A stretch of 64,000 nucleotides of DNA from Candidatus Zixiibacteriota bacterium. GTDB taxonomy: Bacteria > Zixibacteria > MSB-5A5 > WJJR01 > JAJRUJ01. The stretch is from contig JAGVQM010000011.1 of NCBI GenBank assembly GCA_020051695.1, positions 232,799 through 296,798 on the forward strand, in the 5' to 3' direction. This document shows, piece after piece, positions 24,168 to 33,399 of the stretch. Position 1 is the stretch's first letter. Each line of letters begins with the position of its first letter. The translations under genes and the position numbers were made by a program. The notes beneath the pieces were generated by a model, which searched no databases, was not told where the DNA came from, and was given only the letters and a program-made list of their open reading frames with translations.

Positions 24168-25892
24168 GTGGTGTCGGCGAGATCAATTTACTGCCGGTGC
24201 CGCAGTTGTACCTGCCTGGCCGGGCCGGCCAGTTGTAATGCCGGGCAGGGTCGGAATGCCGCCGCTTCGGCCGGCCGGCACAGCCGCGTGCTTTGCCGAT
24301 TGTTCTTTGCCGCCTTCGTTCTGCTGCCGAGTTTTGGCTATGCCCAGCAAGTGTGGATCCGTGCCTACGAAAATGAGGAAGATCTCTGGGAATCGTACCG
24401 GGAAGAGGAGATTACGCTGGAGCAGTACCTGCGGCTGGTCGGGATTTTTCAGCTGGGCGCAGATTCTTTGTTTCTGCCCATCTCCGATATCGATGAACTT
24501 CCCGGGGGGCTGGATTCAGCGAGCATGGCCGATGGTTCGGAGCGGACCGATCTGTTTGCGGTAGGCAAGTCCACGCTGCGCTGGGGTGGTACGCTGCCGC
24601 TGCGGGAGCAGGCCGACGAAGAGGGTTATTTCACGGGCCGCTGGTCTTCTTCATTATTATCGCTGTTTGTCGACAGCCGTGTTTCCCGTGATGGTCTGGA
24701 CGGATTTCGCAAGCGCGGACTGGCGCTGGCGCTCCCCGGCGGACAAACCCGGATGATCCTTGGGAATTTCGAACCACGGTTCGGGCTGGGCCTCGTGGTC
24801 GGGCGGCGCGACCGACTACTGGGGCGCACCGCTGAGAACCGTCCGGCGGGGTCGATCTGGCAACCTCGTTATAGTTTTTATAATGGACTCCAATTGACTC
24901 ATGCATGGGGGATGCCGGGACGGACCACCGTGCTGGGTTCACGCATCGAGTCCGGGGCGCAGCGGGAGGATATAATCGCTGCGAACCTCTCGCTGGATTC
25001 TGTGGTGTACAACATCGATTTTGGATTCACCGGGGCCGCAGCGATTGTCTCATCACGGGAGACAGACCGGCACGACGGCCAAAGCGGCATGGGAGTGTCG
25101 CTTTCCCGAAATGCCCCAACGTATAAAATTTTCGGGGAGTTGGCAGTGTGCCATGGCGGAGGGGCCACCGCGGCGCTTAACATTACCCGGCCCTTGAATG
25201 AGGGACGGGTCGACCTGTGTTTATGGACTTACGATCCAGACTATATTCTCCTTTCAGCAGGCGGTCCCGGCCATCCGGGACGGCAGCAGGCGGCAACATT
25301 CATCGACGAGCTTGCCTTTTATTCCCGCACCGCCGGGGAGCAGGGGCTGTTGCTTAAAACTCGGACACCGGCCGGCAAGCGAATGGCCATCGAAACGGTA
25401 TGCCAGATCTACAATGATCGGCTGGCTCAAACAAAAAATCTGGAAGGCAAACTCGAGGTAACTGTTCGCCTGCCGCGCAATACCGCCCTGTCCTCGTACG
25501 TCCGCGGCCGGGACACTCGTGGTGTGGATGATGAGTCCCGGCTGTACTGTGGTGTGCGGGGCCGCGCGCGGGTGTCCGATGATTTCGGGGTTGCCTGGCG
25601 CTGGGAATGCGGTACTGCGCGGAGACCGAACACGGACGTCATCCAATCAATGAATCTGGATGTGTCGGTTTCGTTTGTCGCCGGTGCCCGCGTGCGCGTG
25701 GTGCCCCGCTGGCGTTATCGTGATCCTGATTTGTCGACGGCGGGTGACAGCTACTATTATTTTTATCTGACAGAGGGGATAACGCTCGCGCCCGAGTGCC
25801 GTTTGGAGGTGATCGCGGTGGTCAAAAAATATGAAACCCCGGCAAATGGAAATTACACCGATATCCGTGTCCGCATGTCCTGGAACAGGTGA
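24168..25892 (+). CDS. Putative outer-membrane beta-barrel protein
   Basis: A protein of up to 574 residues. The stretch LCRLFFAAFVLLPSFGYAQ is a good signal peptide, but it begins about 40 codons after the first possible start (GTG 24168, GTG 24171 behind GGAGG). GTG 24288 would give a standard leader yet lacks a Shine-Dalgarno site, so the start is open. After a short acidic helical region (ENEEDLWESYREEEITLEQY) the sequence becomes strand-rich, with patterns such as LGNFEPRFGLGLVVGRRD, and ends in YTDIRVRMSWNR. The layout recalls the barrel proteins with an N-terminal helix-hairpin-helix-like segment found in Bacteroidota, but that match is weak. It heads a three-gene run with the lamin-tail and PorQ-like genes. 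Confidence 0.7.
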   Translation: MVSARSIYCRCRSCTCLAGPASCNAGQGRNAAASAGRHSRVLCRLFFAAFVLLPSFGYAQQVWIRAYENEEDLWESYREEEITLEQYLRLVGIFQLGADSLFLPISDIDELPGGLDSASMADGSERTDLFAVGKSTLRWGGTLPLREQADEEGYFTGRWSSSLLSLFVDSRVSRDGLDGFRKRGLALALPGGQTRMILGNFEPRFGLGLVVGRRDRLLGRTAENRPAGSIWQPRYSFYNGLQLTHAWGMPGRTTVLGSRIESGAQREDIIAANLSLDSVVYNIDFGFTGAAAIVSSRETDRHDGQSGMGVSLSRNAPTYKIFGELAVCHGGGATAALNITRPLNEGRVDLCLWTYDPDYILLSAGGPGHPGRQQAATFIDELAFYSRTAGEQGLLLKTRTPAGKRMAIETVCQIYNDRLAQTKNLEGKLEVTVRLPRNTALSSYVRGRDTRGVDDESRLYCGVRGRARVSDDFGVAWRWECGTARRPNTDVIQSMNLDVSVSFVAGARVRVVPRWRYRDPDLSTAGDSYYYFYLTEGITLAPECRLEVIAVVKKYETPANGNYTDIRVRMSWNR

Positions 25893-25902
25893 GAGGAGAC
25901 AG

Positions 25903-27609
25903 TTGATTATCGGAATAATCCAAAACAGGTTTGACCGGGTTGCTGCACTGGGCAGACGAATCGTGCTGGTGGTCTTGTTGTTCAGCGGCAATTATGCTGC
26001 GGCCGACGGACTGCCAGTAGTGATCAACGAAGTGCTGGCCGATGAACCCGGCTCAGCCACTTCCCTGGAATGGGTGGAGTTGTACAACCGGCAGGATACT
26101 GCCATCGATTGTTCCGGATTGCTGCTGGTCGATGATCCGGATACCACTTCGCTGGACGGAATCATCCTCGGTGGGGGTGAATATGTCATTCTGGCGCGCC
26201 GGGTGATTGCCGGTCCGGGGGAGGATTCCTTTGAATCGTATTGGGGCGATAATTCCGGTGTGTGGGGTGATGCCGCTGGAGAAAATTTTCAGGTGATACC
26301 GGCGCTCATGAAGCTGCGCAATTCGGCTGATACGGTCCTGCTGCTTGATCCGACAGGAGGAGTTTCGCTGTTTCTGTGGGATGGCGGCACCGATGACGGC
26401 ATTTCATTCGAGCGTACCCGGCCGGACAGCCCGGATGAAACAAACTCGTTTGTGCCGTCGCAGGATCCCGCAGGTTCCACTCCCGGACTGCTGAACTCGC
26501 AGACTCCCCGGGCCAACGATCTGGCGATCGATTCCGCCGGGATGGAATTCCATTTCGCCGCAACCGAAATCATTGTTCCCGTGACCAATGTCGGTTGGGG
26601 TGAGTCCAAGGCGAATGCGTTATCGGTCGGTGAGGACGGCAACAATGACCGGACGCTTCAGGAACATGAAATTATCCTGGACGTACCTCTTGCACCACTG
26701 GCCGAGGGTGAAACCGTGCGAATCACCGTGGCGCTGGCCGGGTACACATGGTCGGGAACAAAAATTCTGTTGCTGGACATCGGGGATGACGGCAATGTTG
26801 CGAATAATATTGCCGGGATTGCCTGTCGGCTGCTGTCAACACCAACGGAAATTGTCATAAATGAATATCTTCCCGACCCGCTGCCGGGGGCAGCGGAAGA
26901 ATGGATCGAGTTGTACAATTGCTCGGAAAACGATATCGATGTGCAGGGTTGGCGCATTGGCGATTCGGTCGGACAAACCTGTATCAGCGAGGTGCCGCTG
27001 ACACTTTCGACCGGTTCATACATGGTTGTTTGCGAAAACCGGGCGGCCTTGACCCTGGCTTACCCGGAGATCGGCGAGGGGACCATCATCGAACTTGCCG
27101 GTTGGCGGGACTTAAACAACTCCGGCGACAAAATCATTCTGCGGGACCCCTACGGCTTCATTGTCGATTCGCTGACTTTTGCCCAAACATATGACGGCGA
27201 GCGTTCGGTGGAGCGGCTCGATCCAGCGGCATCGTCCGGCGATCCGGCCAACTGGTGGGGCAGTGTCGATCCCGGCGGGGCGACGCCGGGGCGGGCCAAT
27301 TCCACTGCGGTGGACTACAGCGAGATGCTGGAAATGACAGTCACGCCGAATCCATTTGTGCGGGGGGCGGAAGTCGCCATCGAGTGCAACGTTCCCTTTC
27401 AAACAACATTGAGTGCATATGTATTTGATATCAACGGCCGTAAAATTAAGACGCTTGTGGAAAAACAACCGGTCGTCTCCGGCGTAATTGCCTGGGATGG
27501 CGCTGATGATGACGGCTGCCTGCTGGCGCCCGGAGTATATGTCATGTTTTTTCAAACCGACAGCGGCGGATCGCGGAAAATCGTGCTGGCCGTCGCGCCC
27601 GCGAATTGA
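25903..27609 (+). CDS. Secreted lamin-tail-domain protein with FlgD-like C-terminal domain
   Basis: A 568-residue exported protein. TTG 25903 follows GAGGAGAC closely and opens a signal peptide (RRIVLVVLLFSGNYAAA). Two lamin-tail (LTD) domains follow: VVINEVLADEPGSATSLEWV near the N-terminus and IVINEYLPDPLPGAAEEWIE around the middle. Between them is a CARDB-like segment. The C-terminal 85 residues (TVTPNPFVRGAEVAI through DINGRKIKTLVEK to GVYVMFF) match the FlgD-like Ig fold that serves as a T9SS-type sorting domain. LTD proteins are usually surface or matrix proteins, sometimes with nucleases. It starts ten bases after the barrel gene, and the PorQ-like gene follows after 19 bases, so these form an operon. 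Confidence 0.85.
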   Translation: MIIGIIQNRFDRVAALGRRIVLVVLLFSGNYAAADGLPVVINEVLADEPGSATSLEWVELYNRQDTAIDCSGLLLVDDPDTTSLDGIILGGGEYVILARRVIAGPGEDSFESYWGDNSGVWGDAAGENFQVIPALMKLRNSADTVLLLDPTGGVSLFLWDGGTDDGISFERTRPDSPDETNSFVPSQDPAGSTPGLLNSQTPRANDLAIDSAGMEFHFAATEIIVPVTNVGWGESKANALSVGEDGNNDRTLQEHEIILDVPLAPLAEGETVRITVALAGYTWSGTKILLLDIGDDGNVANNIAGIACRLLSTPTEIVINEYLPDPLPGAAEEWIELYNCSENDIDVQGWRIGDSVGQTCISEVPLTLSTGSYMVVCENRAALTLAYPEIGEGTIIELAGWRDLNNSGDKIILRDPYGFIVDSLTFAQTYDGERSVERLDPAASSGDPANWWGSVDPGGATPGRANSTAVDYSEMLEMTVTPNPFVRGAEVAIECNVPFQTTLSAYVFDINGRKIKTLVEKQPVVSGVIAWDGADDDGCLLAPGVYVMFFQTDSGGSRKIVLAVAPAN

Positions 27610-27628
27610 TGGAAGGTGGTCGCGATAC

Positions 27629-28477
27629 ATGATTCGGCCGGGTTTTCAGTTCTCTCGGTTGGTGGCGGTGGTCATGCTGTTGTGGTGTGGAGGTATCACG
27701 GATGCCGCAGCACAGGCGGGATGTTTTGGTGATTTATTCCCGGCGGGAGCATTGGCCGGAGGCGGCAACGTCGACGGTATTCAAGCGGGCCGGGCGGTCA
27801 GCCTGCTGGTCAACCCCGCCCATACCGGGTGGGGCGGCCGCTGGTCCGCAGGCGGGGGGTATCGGCCATTGTACGGAATGGAAAAGCTGCAGCGCGTCTG
27901 GATGGCGGGCAAATATCGTCGCGACATGTGGGGAGTGGGAATGACCGTCACGCATTTCGGCGAACGTGACTTTTACACCGAAACAGAAGCAGCGTTCTGT
28001 TTCGGCCGCCGTCTCCGACACAATCTTGCTGCCGGGCTTGGTTTGACATACATGAATCTGGCTTACACTCCGGAGATGCCGAGTTATACCGGCTGGTCAC
28101 TGGACGCGGGGATGATCTATCAACCGCTGGAAAACGTCATGATATCCGGCGCGGCGCGGCATCTCGCCCAGTCGGGTTTCATCCCCGATGGCGGTCCGGC
28201 GCGGACATACCATGTTTCGGCGGCGTTTATCGTCTCGCCGGGAATCCAGCTCGGAGTGGGCTGGACCAGGCAGCGGCACGATCATGATCTGGTGGGACTG
28301 GGCCAGCGTCTGGGGCTGGTGAAGGGCTTGTATTTTCTGTCTGCGGTATATCTTGACCCGGCGCGTTATGCTCTTGGCGCAGAATTCATTTTGCGGGGCC
28401 AGGCGATTTTCTATACATATTTATCGCACCCTGATTTGGGCGGGACGCATTATGTGGAGTTTGAGGTGGGACCATGA
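27629..28477 (+). CDS. PorV/PorQ-like outer-membrane protein
   Basis: A 282-residue protein with a signal peptide (LVAVVMLLWCGGITDAAAQA). The mature part resembles PorV/PorQ-type barrels: an N-terminal plug-like region with RAVSLLVNPAHTGWGG (the family often has WNPAG there), then alternating strands up to THYVEFEVGP. In Bacteroidota PorV and PorQ belong to the T9SS attachment complex. The similarity here is in pattern, not strong identity. It follows the lamin-tail gene by 19 bases on the same strand. With the barrel protein and the lamin-tail cargo it could be a secretion or attachment set. Confidence 0.6.
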   Translation: MIRPGFQFSRLVAVVMLLWCGGITDAAAQAGCFGDLFPAGALAGGGNVDGIQAGRAVSLLVNPAHTGWGGRWSAGGGYRPLYGMEKLQRVWMAGKYRRDMWGVGMTVTHFGERDFYTETEAAFCFGRRLRHNLAAGLGLTYMNLAYTPEMPSYTGWSLDAGMIYQPLENVMISGAARHLAQSGFIPDGGPARTYHVSAAFIVSPGIQLGVGWTRQRHDHDLVGLGQRLGLVKGLYFLSAVYLDPARYALGAEFILRGQAIFYTYLSHPDLGGTHYVEFEVGP

Positions 28478-28570
28478 TGTCATGACCAGCTGCACATATG
28501 ATCTGTGGTGGTCTCCGTCGGGGTATACAAGCGGCGGAGAAAACTGTGTGGCTCCGGTTCCGCGTATTGA

Positions 28571-30736
28571 TTAAAATCGTATCCGTTTTTTGTCTTTTTG
28601 TTTTTTGTCGCGGTCGGGCGATTTATATGAGTGCCGGGGGCAGTAGTCTAATGTATCGGCAGGGTCGGTGAACACTTCGGTATAGGTGTCGATGCAGTAG
28701 TCGGTGGCGATGAAACCCGTTTCACGGCAAACGTCTTTTTCGTACACCCCCTCCGGGCATTCAAAATCCAGGACCGGGAGGGAATCATGAGCAGCGATCA
28801 TCCAACCGGTCCAGATGGGCAAAGCGGTGGCCGCGCCGGTGCCGGTGTAATACCCGCCGATGGGCGTTTTTAAGTCGTACCCCACCCAGACACCGCAGGT
28901 GATCTGCGGGGTAAATCCCATCAGCCAGTTGTCCATGTACGAGTCCGAAGTCCCGGTTTTTGCCCCGGCGGGCCGCTCAAACCCGCGCGAGCGTATCCCC
29001 CTTCCGGTACCGTCGAATTCCGGCATGGTCACCGATTCCAGGACGCTGGTCACGATGTATGCCGTTTTGGCGGAGAGGACCTCCTGCCGTTCGGCGACAT
29101 CGTCGGTTTCCAGCGGGTTGCCGAAACGGTCCAGAATTTTGCGGATTAGACGTGGCTTGGTGCGGATACCTTTGTTGGGGAAACAGGAAAAGGCGGCGGT
29201 CATTTCGTTGAGCGTGACCTCTGAGGTCCCGATGGCCAGAGTCGGCACGGGCACTAAATGACTTTCGATTCCCATTTGATGCGCGTAAAATACCGCACGG
29301 TTGGCGTCGATACGCTGCAACAATTTGATGGCAATCAGGTTTCGCGACTGGGCGATACCCGCACGCAACGTCATGGCGCCCTTGAACTTCATATCAAAAT
29401 TGTTTGGCCGCCAGTCGGGGGTGCCGGGGTTGGAAAGTACGATCGGCGAATCATAAAGCGTATCCCGTGGGAGAAATCCGGCCTCGATTGCCGCGGTGAG
29501 CACAAACGGCTTGAACGCCGAGCCGGGCTGGCGCGGGGCCTGCATCGCGCGGTTCCACTGGCTTTCGCGAAAATCCCGGCCGCCGACAATGGCCAGCACA
29601 TCCCCGCTTTCGTTGTCCATGGCAAACAAGGCGGCCTGGAGTTTCTTATACTGCCGTACCGAATCGCCGGTTTCCGGATCAAAAACCGTGAACGTGTAAA
29701 CCGGGTCGTGACGTGAATGCCGGGACTCCATCTGCGCGCGGAGTGAATCGATGTTGTTGCGGATAATGTCCTCCGCAGTCTGCTGTAGATCAAGATCCAT
29801 GGTGGTGTACACTTCCAGTCCGTCGGCGTACAATCCACTCACGCCATATTTTTCCTCGATGTACTGCCGGATAGTTTCGGAAAAATATTCGCCCACGCCG
29901 GCTTCCACGATCGCCGGCTTCAAGCGCAGGGGTTGAACACACAGACTGTCGCACTGCTCGGGCGTGATTTTATCAAAATCGCGCATGGCCCGGAGGACCA
30001 AATTGCGGCGGGCATAATTATTCCCGGGATAATTAAGCGGGCTGTAGCGGGTCGGCGCCGGCAAGACCGCCACCAGCGTGGCACAATCAAGAACGTCCAG
30101 TTCGCCGACTTCCTTGTCGAAATATGTCCGGGCGGCAGATTCGATGCCGTACGCGCCGCTGCCGAAATTGTACGTATTCAAATACATTTCGAGGATTTCA
30201 TTTTTGGAGTAGGTGCGTTCGATTTTGATGGCGGTCAGCAGTTCCTTGATCTTACGGGAATAGCTTTTTTCCAGGGTGAGAAACAGCATCCGCGCCAGTT
30301 GCTGGGTGATGGTGGAACCGCCCTGACCGCGGCCGCCGCGGCGGATATTGACCAGGACCGCCCTGGTGAAGCCGGTCCAGTCAAAACCCCAGTGATTGTA
30401 AAACTTGCGGTCTTCCGTGGCCAGCAGGGCATCGATCAGCGTTTTCGGCAGGTCTTCGAAACTGATCAATGTGCGCCGCTCGCGGTAAAACTGCTTGAAC
30501 AGGCGCCCGTGCCGGTCATACAATTTTGTCGGCAACACCGGGGTGACGTTATAAATCTGCTCGATTGAGGGAAGTTCCTCCTGGTACACCTGCAGGGTCC
30601 AGGCGCCGGCGAAAGCGAGTGCCGCCGCGAACAAGATCGTCGCCGTCCAGCGCCGGCGCGCCGGAGTGCCCAGGATGTTCCATGAGGCGGGCGCCTGCCG
30701 TCCCGTCCGTTTTTCAGATTTTTGCCCCATCGTCAC
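28571..30736 (-). CDS. mrcA: Class A penicillin-binding protein (PBP1A-like)
   Basis: A 721-residue bifunctional peptidoglycan synthase. A short cytoplasmic tail and one membrane helix (about residues 31-50) precede the GT51 transglycosylase domain. That domain has the catalytic glutamate E108 in LLATEDRKFYNHWGFDW, and GQGGSTITQQLARMLFL. The transpeptidase domain has the SxxK motif at S406-K409 (GSAFKPF), SRN as the SxN motif, and KTGTS. A lysine/aspartate-rich tail ends the protein. It polymerises lipid II and cross-links the peptides at the outer face of the inner membrane. It stands alone, converging on the PorQ-like gene. A weak inverted repeat (TCTCCG 28512-28517, CGGAGA 28535-28540) lies in the gap. 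Confidence 0.95.
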   Translation of the reverse strand: MTMGQKSEKRTGRQAPASWNILGTPARRRWTATILFAAALAFAGAWTLQVYQEELPSIEQIYNVTPVLPTKLYDRHGRLFKQFYRERRTLISFEDLPKTLIDALLATEDRKFYNHWGFDWTGFTRAVLVNIRRGGRGQGGSTITQQLARMLFLTLEKSYSRKIKELLTAIKIERTYSKNEILEMYLNTYNFGSGAYGIESAARTYFDKEVGELDVLDCATLVAVLPAPTRYSPLNYPGNNYARRNLVLRAMRDFDKITPEQCDSLCVQPLRLKPAIVEAGVGEYFSETIRQYIEEKYGVSGLYADGLEVYTTMDLDLQQTAEDIIRNNIDSLRAQMESRHSRHDPVYTFTVFDPETGDSVRQYKKLQAALFAMDNESGDVLAIVGGRDFRESQWNRAMQAPRQPGSAFKPFVLTAAIEAGFLPRDTLYDSPIVLSNPGTPDWRPNNFDMKFKGAMTLRAGIAQSRNLIAIKLLQRIDANRAVFYAHQMGIESHLVPVPTLAIGTSEVTLNEMTAAFSCFPNKGIRTKPRLIRKILDRFGNPLETDDVAERQEVLSAKTAYIVTSVLESVTMPEFDGTGRGIRSRGFERPAGAKTGTSDSYMDNWLMGFTPQITCGVWVGYDLKTPIGGYYTGTGAATALPIWTGWMIAAHDSLPVLDFECPEGVYEKDVCRETGFIATDYCIDTYTEVFTDPADTLDYCPRHSYKSPDRDKKQKDKKRIRF

Positions 30737-30856
30737 CAGTTGATCGGCTTTCTGCCTCGACCATCGGACACAAGCTTTGCCTGAGCAGGCCGGGGGTCAA
30801 GGAAAAACCGCTTGCTTTAGTCAAATCAGTCGATATTTATAACAAAGAGGCGTCGG

Positions 30857-32095
30857 ATGGTTCCGGCGCCGGTTTTGATTATGAAAACAGTCGCCGAACA
30901 GATGCGGGTGATCTCCTCGGGTGCGGTGGAAATTTTGCCCGAAGGAGAAATGGAAAAGAAACTGGCCCGTTCGCTTAAAACCGGGAAACCCCTGCGGGTC
31001 AAGCAGGGGTTCGACCCCACCGCCCCCGATATCCATCTGGGCCATACCGTGGGGCTGCGCAAGTTGCGGCAATTTCAGGAACTGGGGCATACCATTGTCC
31101 TGATTGTCGGCGATTATACCGGCATGGTTGGCGACCCCTCCGGCCGCTCGGCCACCCGGCCCCGGCTGAGCGAGGCCGAAGTCGAGGCCAACGCCCGGAC
31201 CTATCTGGACCAGTTTTTCAAGGTCCTCGATCGGTCACAAACCGAGGTGCGGAAAAACGGCGAATGGTTCGCGCGGATGTCGTTTTCCGAGATCATGCAT
31301 CTGGCTTCGCGGATAACGGTTTCGCGAATGCTCGAACGCGATGATTTTGACAAGCGCTTCAAGGCCGAGGCGCCGATTTCCATCCACGAGATGTTTTATC
31401 CGCTGATGCAGGCCTATGATTCGGTGGCGATCGACGCGGATATCGAGATCGGCGGCACCGACCAGAAATTCAATCTGTTGACCGGGCGGCAGATCCAGGA
31501 GGCGTACGGCAGGGAACCGCAGGTCGTCCTGACCATGCCGTTGATCGTGGGGACCGACGGCATCCAGAAAATGAGCAAATCGCTGGGGAACTATATCTGT
31601 ATTGATGAGCCGCCGGAACAGGTTTTCGGCAAGACGATGTCGATTCCCGATGAATTAATCGTCCAGTATTTTGTCCTGGTGACCGATGTGCCGCTCGAGA
31701 AAATTGCCACGATCAGGGCCGAGCTTACCGCCGGCTCGGTCAATCCCATGGTCCATAAGAAAGCCCTGGCCGAGACGATCGTCCGGATGTATCATGGCAT
31801 TGAGGCGGCACAGGCCGCGCGCGCCAATTTTGAGCAGGTGTTTTCGCAGAGGCAGCGGCCCGATCAGATTGACGAACTCCGGCTTGCGCGGCCGGGGCAG
31901 AGAGTGTCGACCCTGCAACTGGCGATGGACACGGGATTTCCCAAAACGAAAGGCGAGGCGCGGCGTATGATCAGCCAGGGTGGGTTTTACGTCGATGATG
32001 TGCGCCGGGACGACCCGTTTACCGAGTTGCCGACCGACAAACCGTTGTTTGTCAAATACGGCAAAAAGAAATTTGTTAACGTAGTTTATGTGTAA
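30857..32095 (+). CDS. tyrS: Tyrosyl-tRNA synthetase
   Basis: A 412-residue class I aminoacyl-tRNA synthetase that charges tRNA-Tyr. The ATP-binding signatures are HLGH at 60-63 and KMSKS at 238-242. The tyrosine pocket region is LMQAYDSVAIDADIEIGGTD. A C-terminal S4-like RNA-binding domain follows (RVSTLQLAMDTGF region). The KMSKS form and the length match the TyrZ-like class of the enzyme. ATG 30857 is preceded by GAGG; ATG 30881 is a possible alternative. It is followed closely by prfB, so both translation genes may share a transcript. Confidence 0.95.
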   Translation: MVPAPVLIMKTVAEQMRVISSGAVEILPEGEMEKKLARSLKTGKPLRVKQGFDPTAPDIHLGHTVGLRKLRQFQELGHTIVLIVGDYTGMVGDPSGRSATRPRLSEAEVEANARTYLDQFFKVLDRSQTEVRKNGEWFARMSFSEIMHLASRITVSRMLERDDFDKRFKAEAPISIHEMFYPLMQAYDSVAIDADIEIGGTDQKFNLLTGRQIQEAYGREPQVVLTMPLIVGTDGIQKMSKSLGNYICIDEPPEQVFGKTMSIPDELIVQYFVLVTDVPLEKIATIRAELTAGSVNPMVHKKALAETIVRMYHGIEAAQAARANFEQVFSQRQRPDQIDELRLARPGQRVSTLQLAMDTGFPKTKGEARRMISQGGFYVDDVRRDDPFTELPTDKPLFVKYGKKKFVNVVYV

Positions 32096-32103
32096 GTACG
32101 CCT

Positions 32104-32143
32104 GCCGGTTCCCGCTGCGTCAGCGCGGGATGAAAGAACCGGC
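32104..32143. repeat. Inverted repeat between tyrS and prfB
   Basis: GCCGGTTC (32104-32111) pairs with GAACCGGC (32136-32143), and the interior can extend the structure (CCCGCTG against CAGCG..GGG). It fills most of the tyrS-prfB gap and ends 17 bases before the prfB start, so it could influence read-through or prfB initiation. There is no T-run. Confidence 0.45.
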
Positions 32144-32160
32144 GCGTCCTGGGCATGATA

Positions 32161-33283
32161 ATGGAAACACCGGTTACCGTAAAAACACTGGCCGAGAAAC
32201 TGGAAACACTCCGGAGGTATCTTTGACCTCGAGGCACGGAGTGAAACCATCGCCCGGCTGGAAAAACTAACCACCGGCGACACTTTCTGGTCAGATCAGA
32301 AACAAGCCCAGAAAATCCTTAAAGAAATTTCCCTCCATAAGTCGTGGATTTCCGGTTGGGAAAAACTTGACTCCCGGCTGAAAGATATCGCGGTTTTGCA
32401 GGAATTGGGGGCCGAGGAACAGGACGCCGGCGTTACTCGTGAGGCGGAAACCGCCCTGGTGCAGCTGGCCGAGGATATCGAATCGTTTTCGCTACGCACG
32501 TTTTTGTCCGGGCCGGACGACCACAACGACTGTCTGATGACCATCCATTCCGGCGCGGGCGGCACCGAGTCATGCGACTGGGCGGAAATGCTCTTGCGGA
32601 TGTATCTCCGCTGGATCGAGCGGCGGGGATTCGGTTTCGAGACATTGGATATTCAGGCCGGGGATGAGGCCGGGGTCAAGTCGGTGACGCTGGAAGTCAA
32701 AGGCGAATATGCGTACGGTTATTTGCGCGCGGAGATCGGCGTGCACCGGCTGGTGCGTATTTCGCCGTTCGATGCCAACAAGCGGCGGCACACCTCGTTT
32801 GCCTCAGTGTTCGTGCTGCCGATGGCCGAAGGCGATATCGATATCGTAATCCGCGATGAAGACCTGCGAGTCGATACCTACCGCGCCTCGGGGGCGGGCG
32901 GGCAGCATGTGAACAAGACCTCTTCCGCCGTGCGCATGACCCATCTCCCGACCGGGATCGTCGTGCAGTGCCAGTCGGAACGCTCGCAGCATAAAAACCG
33001 CGAATCGGCGATGAAAGTGCTGCGCGCACGGTTGTATCAACTCGAGAAAGAAAAGGAAGACGAAAAACGAAAAGACCTCGAAAAAGCGAAGAAAAAGATC
33101 GAATGGGGTTCACAAATCCGTTCGTATGTCTTCCAACCGTATCAACTGGTCAAAGACCACCGCACCAACCACGAGACCTCCAACATCCAAATGGTGATGG
33201 ACGGCGACCTCGACCCGTTTATCAACGCTTTCCTCAGTTCTGCCGACAACGAGACGCCGGTGGAAACGGCGAATTCCGCCTGA
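32161..33283 (+). CDS. prfB: Peptide chain release factor 2, with programmed +1 frameshift
   Basis: RF2 of 373 residues, read in two frames. ATG 32161 (or ATG 32155) opens 21 codons, METPVTVKTLAEKLETLRRYL, ending at an in-frame TGA 32224-32226. Skipping one base at CTT-TGA-C continues as DLEARSETIARLEKL to the stop at 33281-33283. The stop-recognition tripeptide SPF (VRISPFDANKRR) identifies RF2, which reads UGA and UAA. The catalytic GGQ is in ASGAGGQHVNKTSSAVR. Frameshifting provides autoregulation: low RF2 favours slippage at its own UGA. The downstream frame alone would lack the first part of domain 1. Confidence 0.96.
32213..32227 (+). promoter_or_regulatory. Programmed +1 frameshift site of prfB
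   Basis: GGAGG (32213-32217) acts as an internal Shine-Dalgarno-like element three bases (TAT) before CTT TGA C (32221-32227). Spacing and slip sequence match the classical bacterial RF2 recoding site, where the ribosome shifts +1 at CUU-UGA-C. Confidence 0.93.
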
Positions 33284-33399
33284 ATGCTGCCGGGCCGCGA
33301 CCCGTCCGGTGCACCATCAACTGCGTCCGACAAGCCCTCCGGGGACCGGGCCGTTCTCAGAGTTTTCCGTTCCCTGAAAAATCAAATGCAGGATTGGAC

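Noticed and set aside
23984..24238. 84-codon open frame upstream of the barrel gene
   Set aside because: No Shine-Dalgarno site, odd composition, and it overlaps the start region of the better supported gene.
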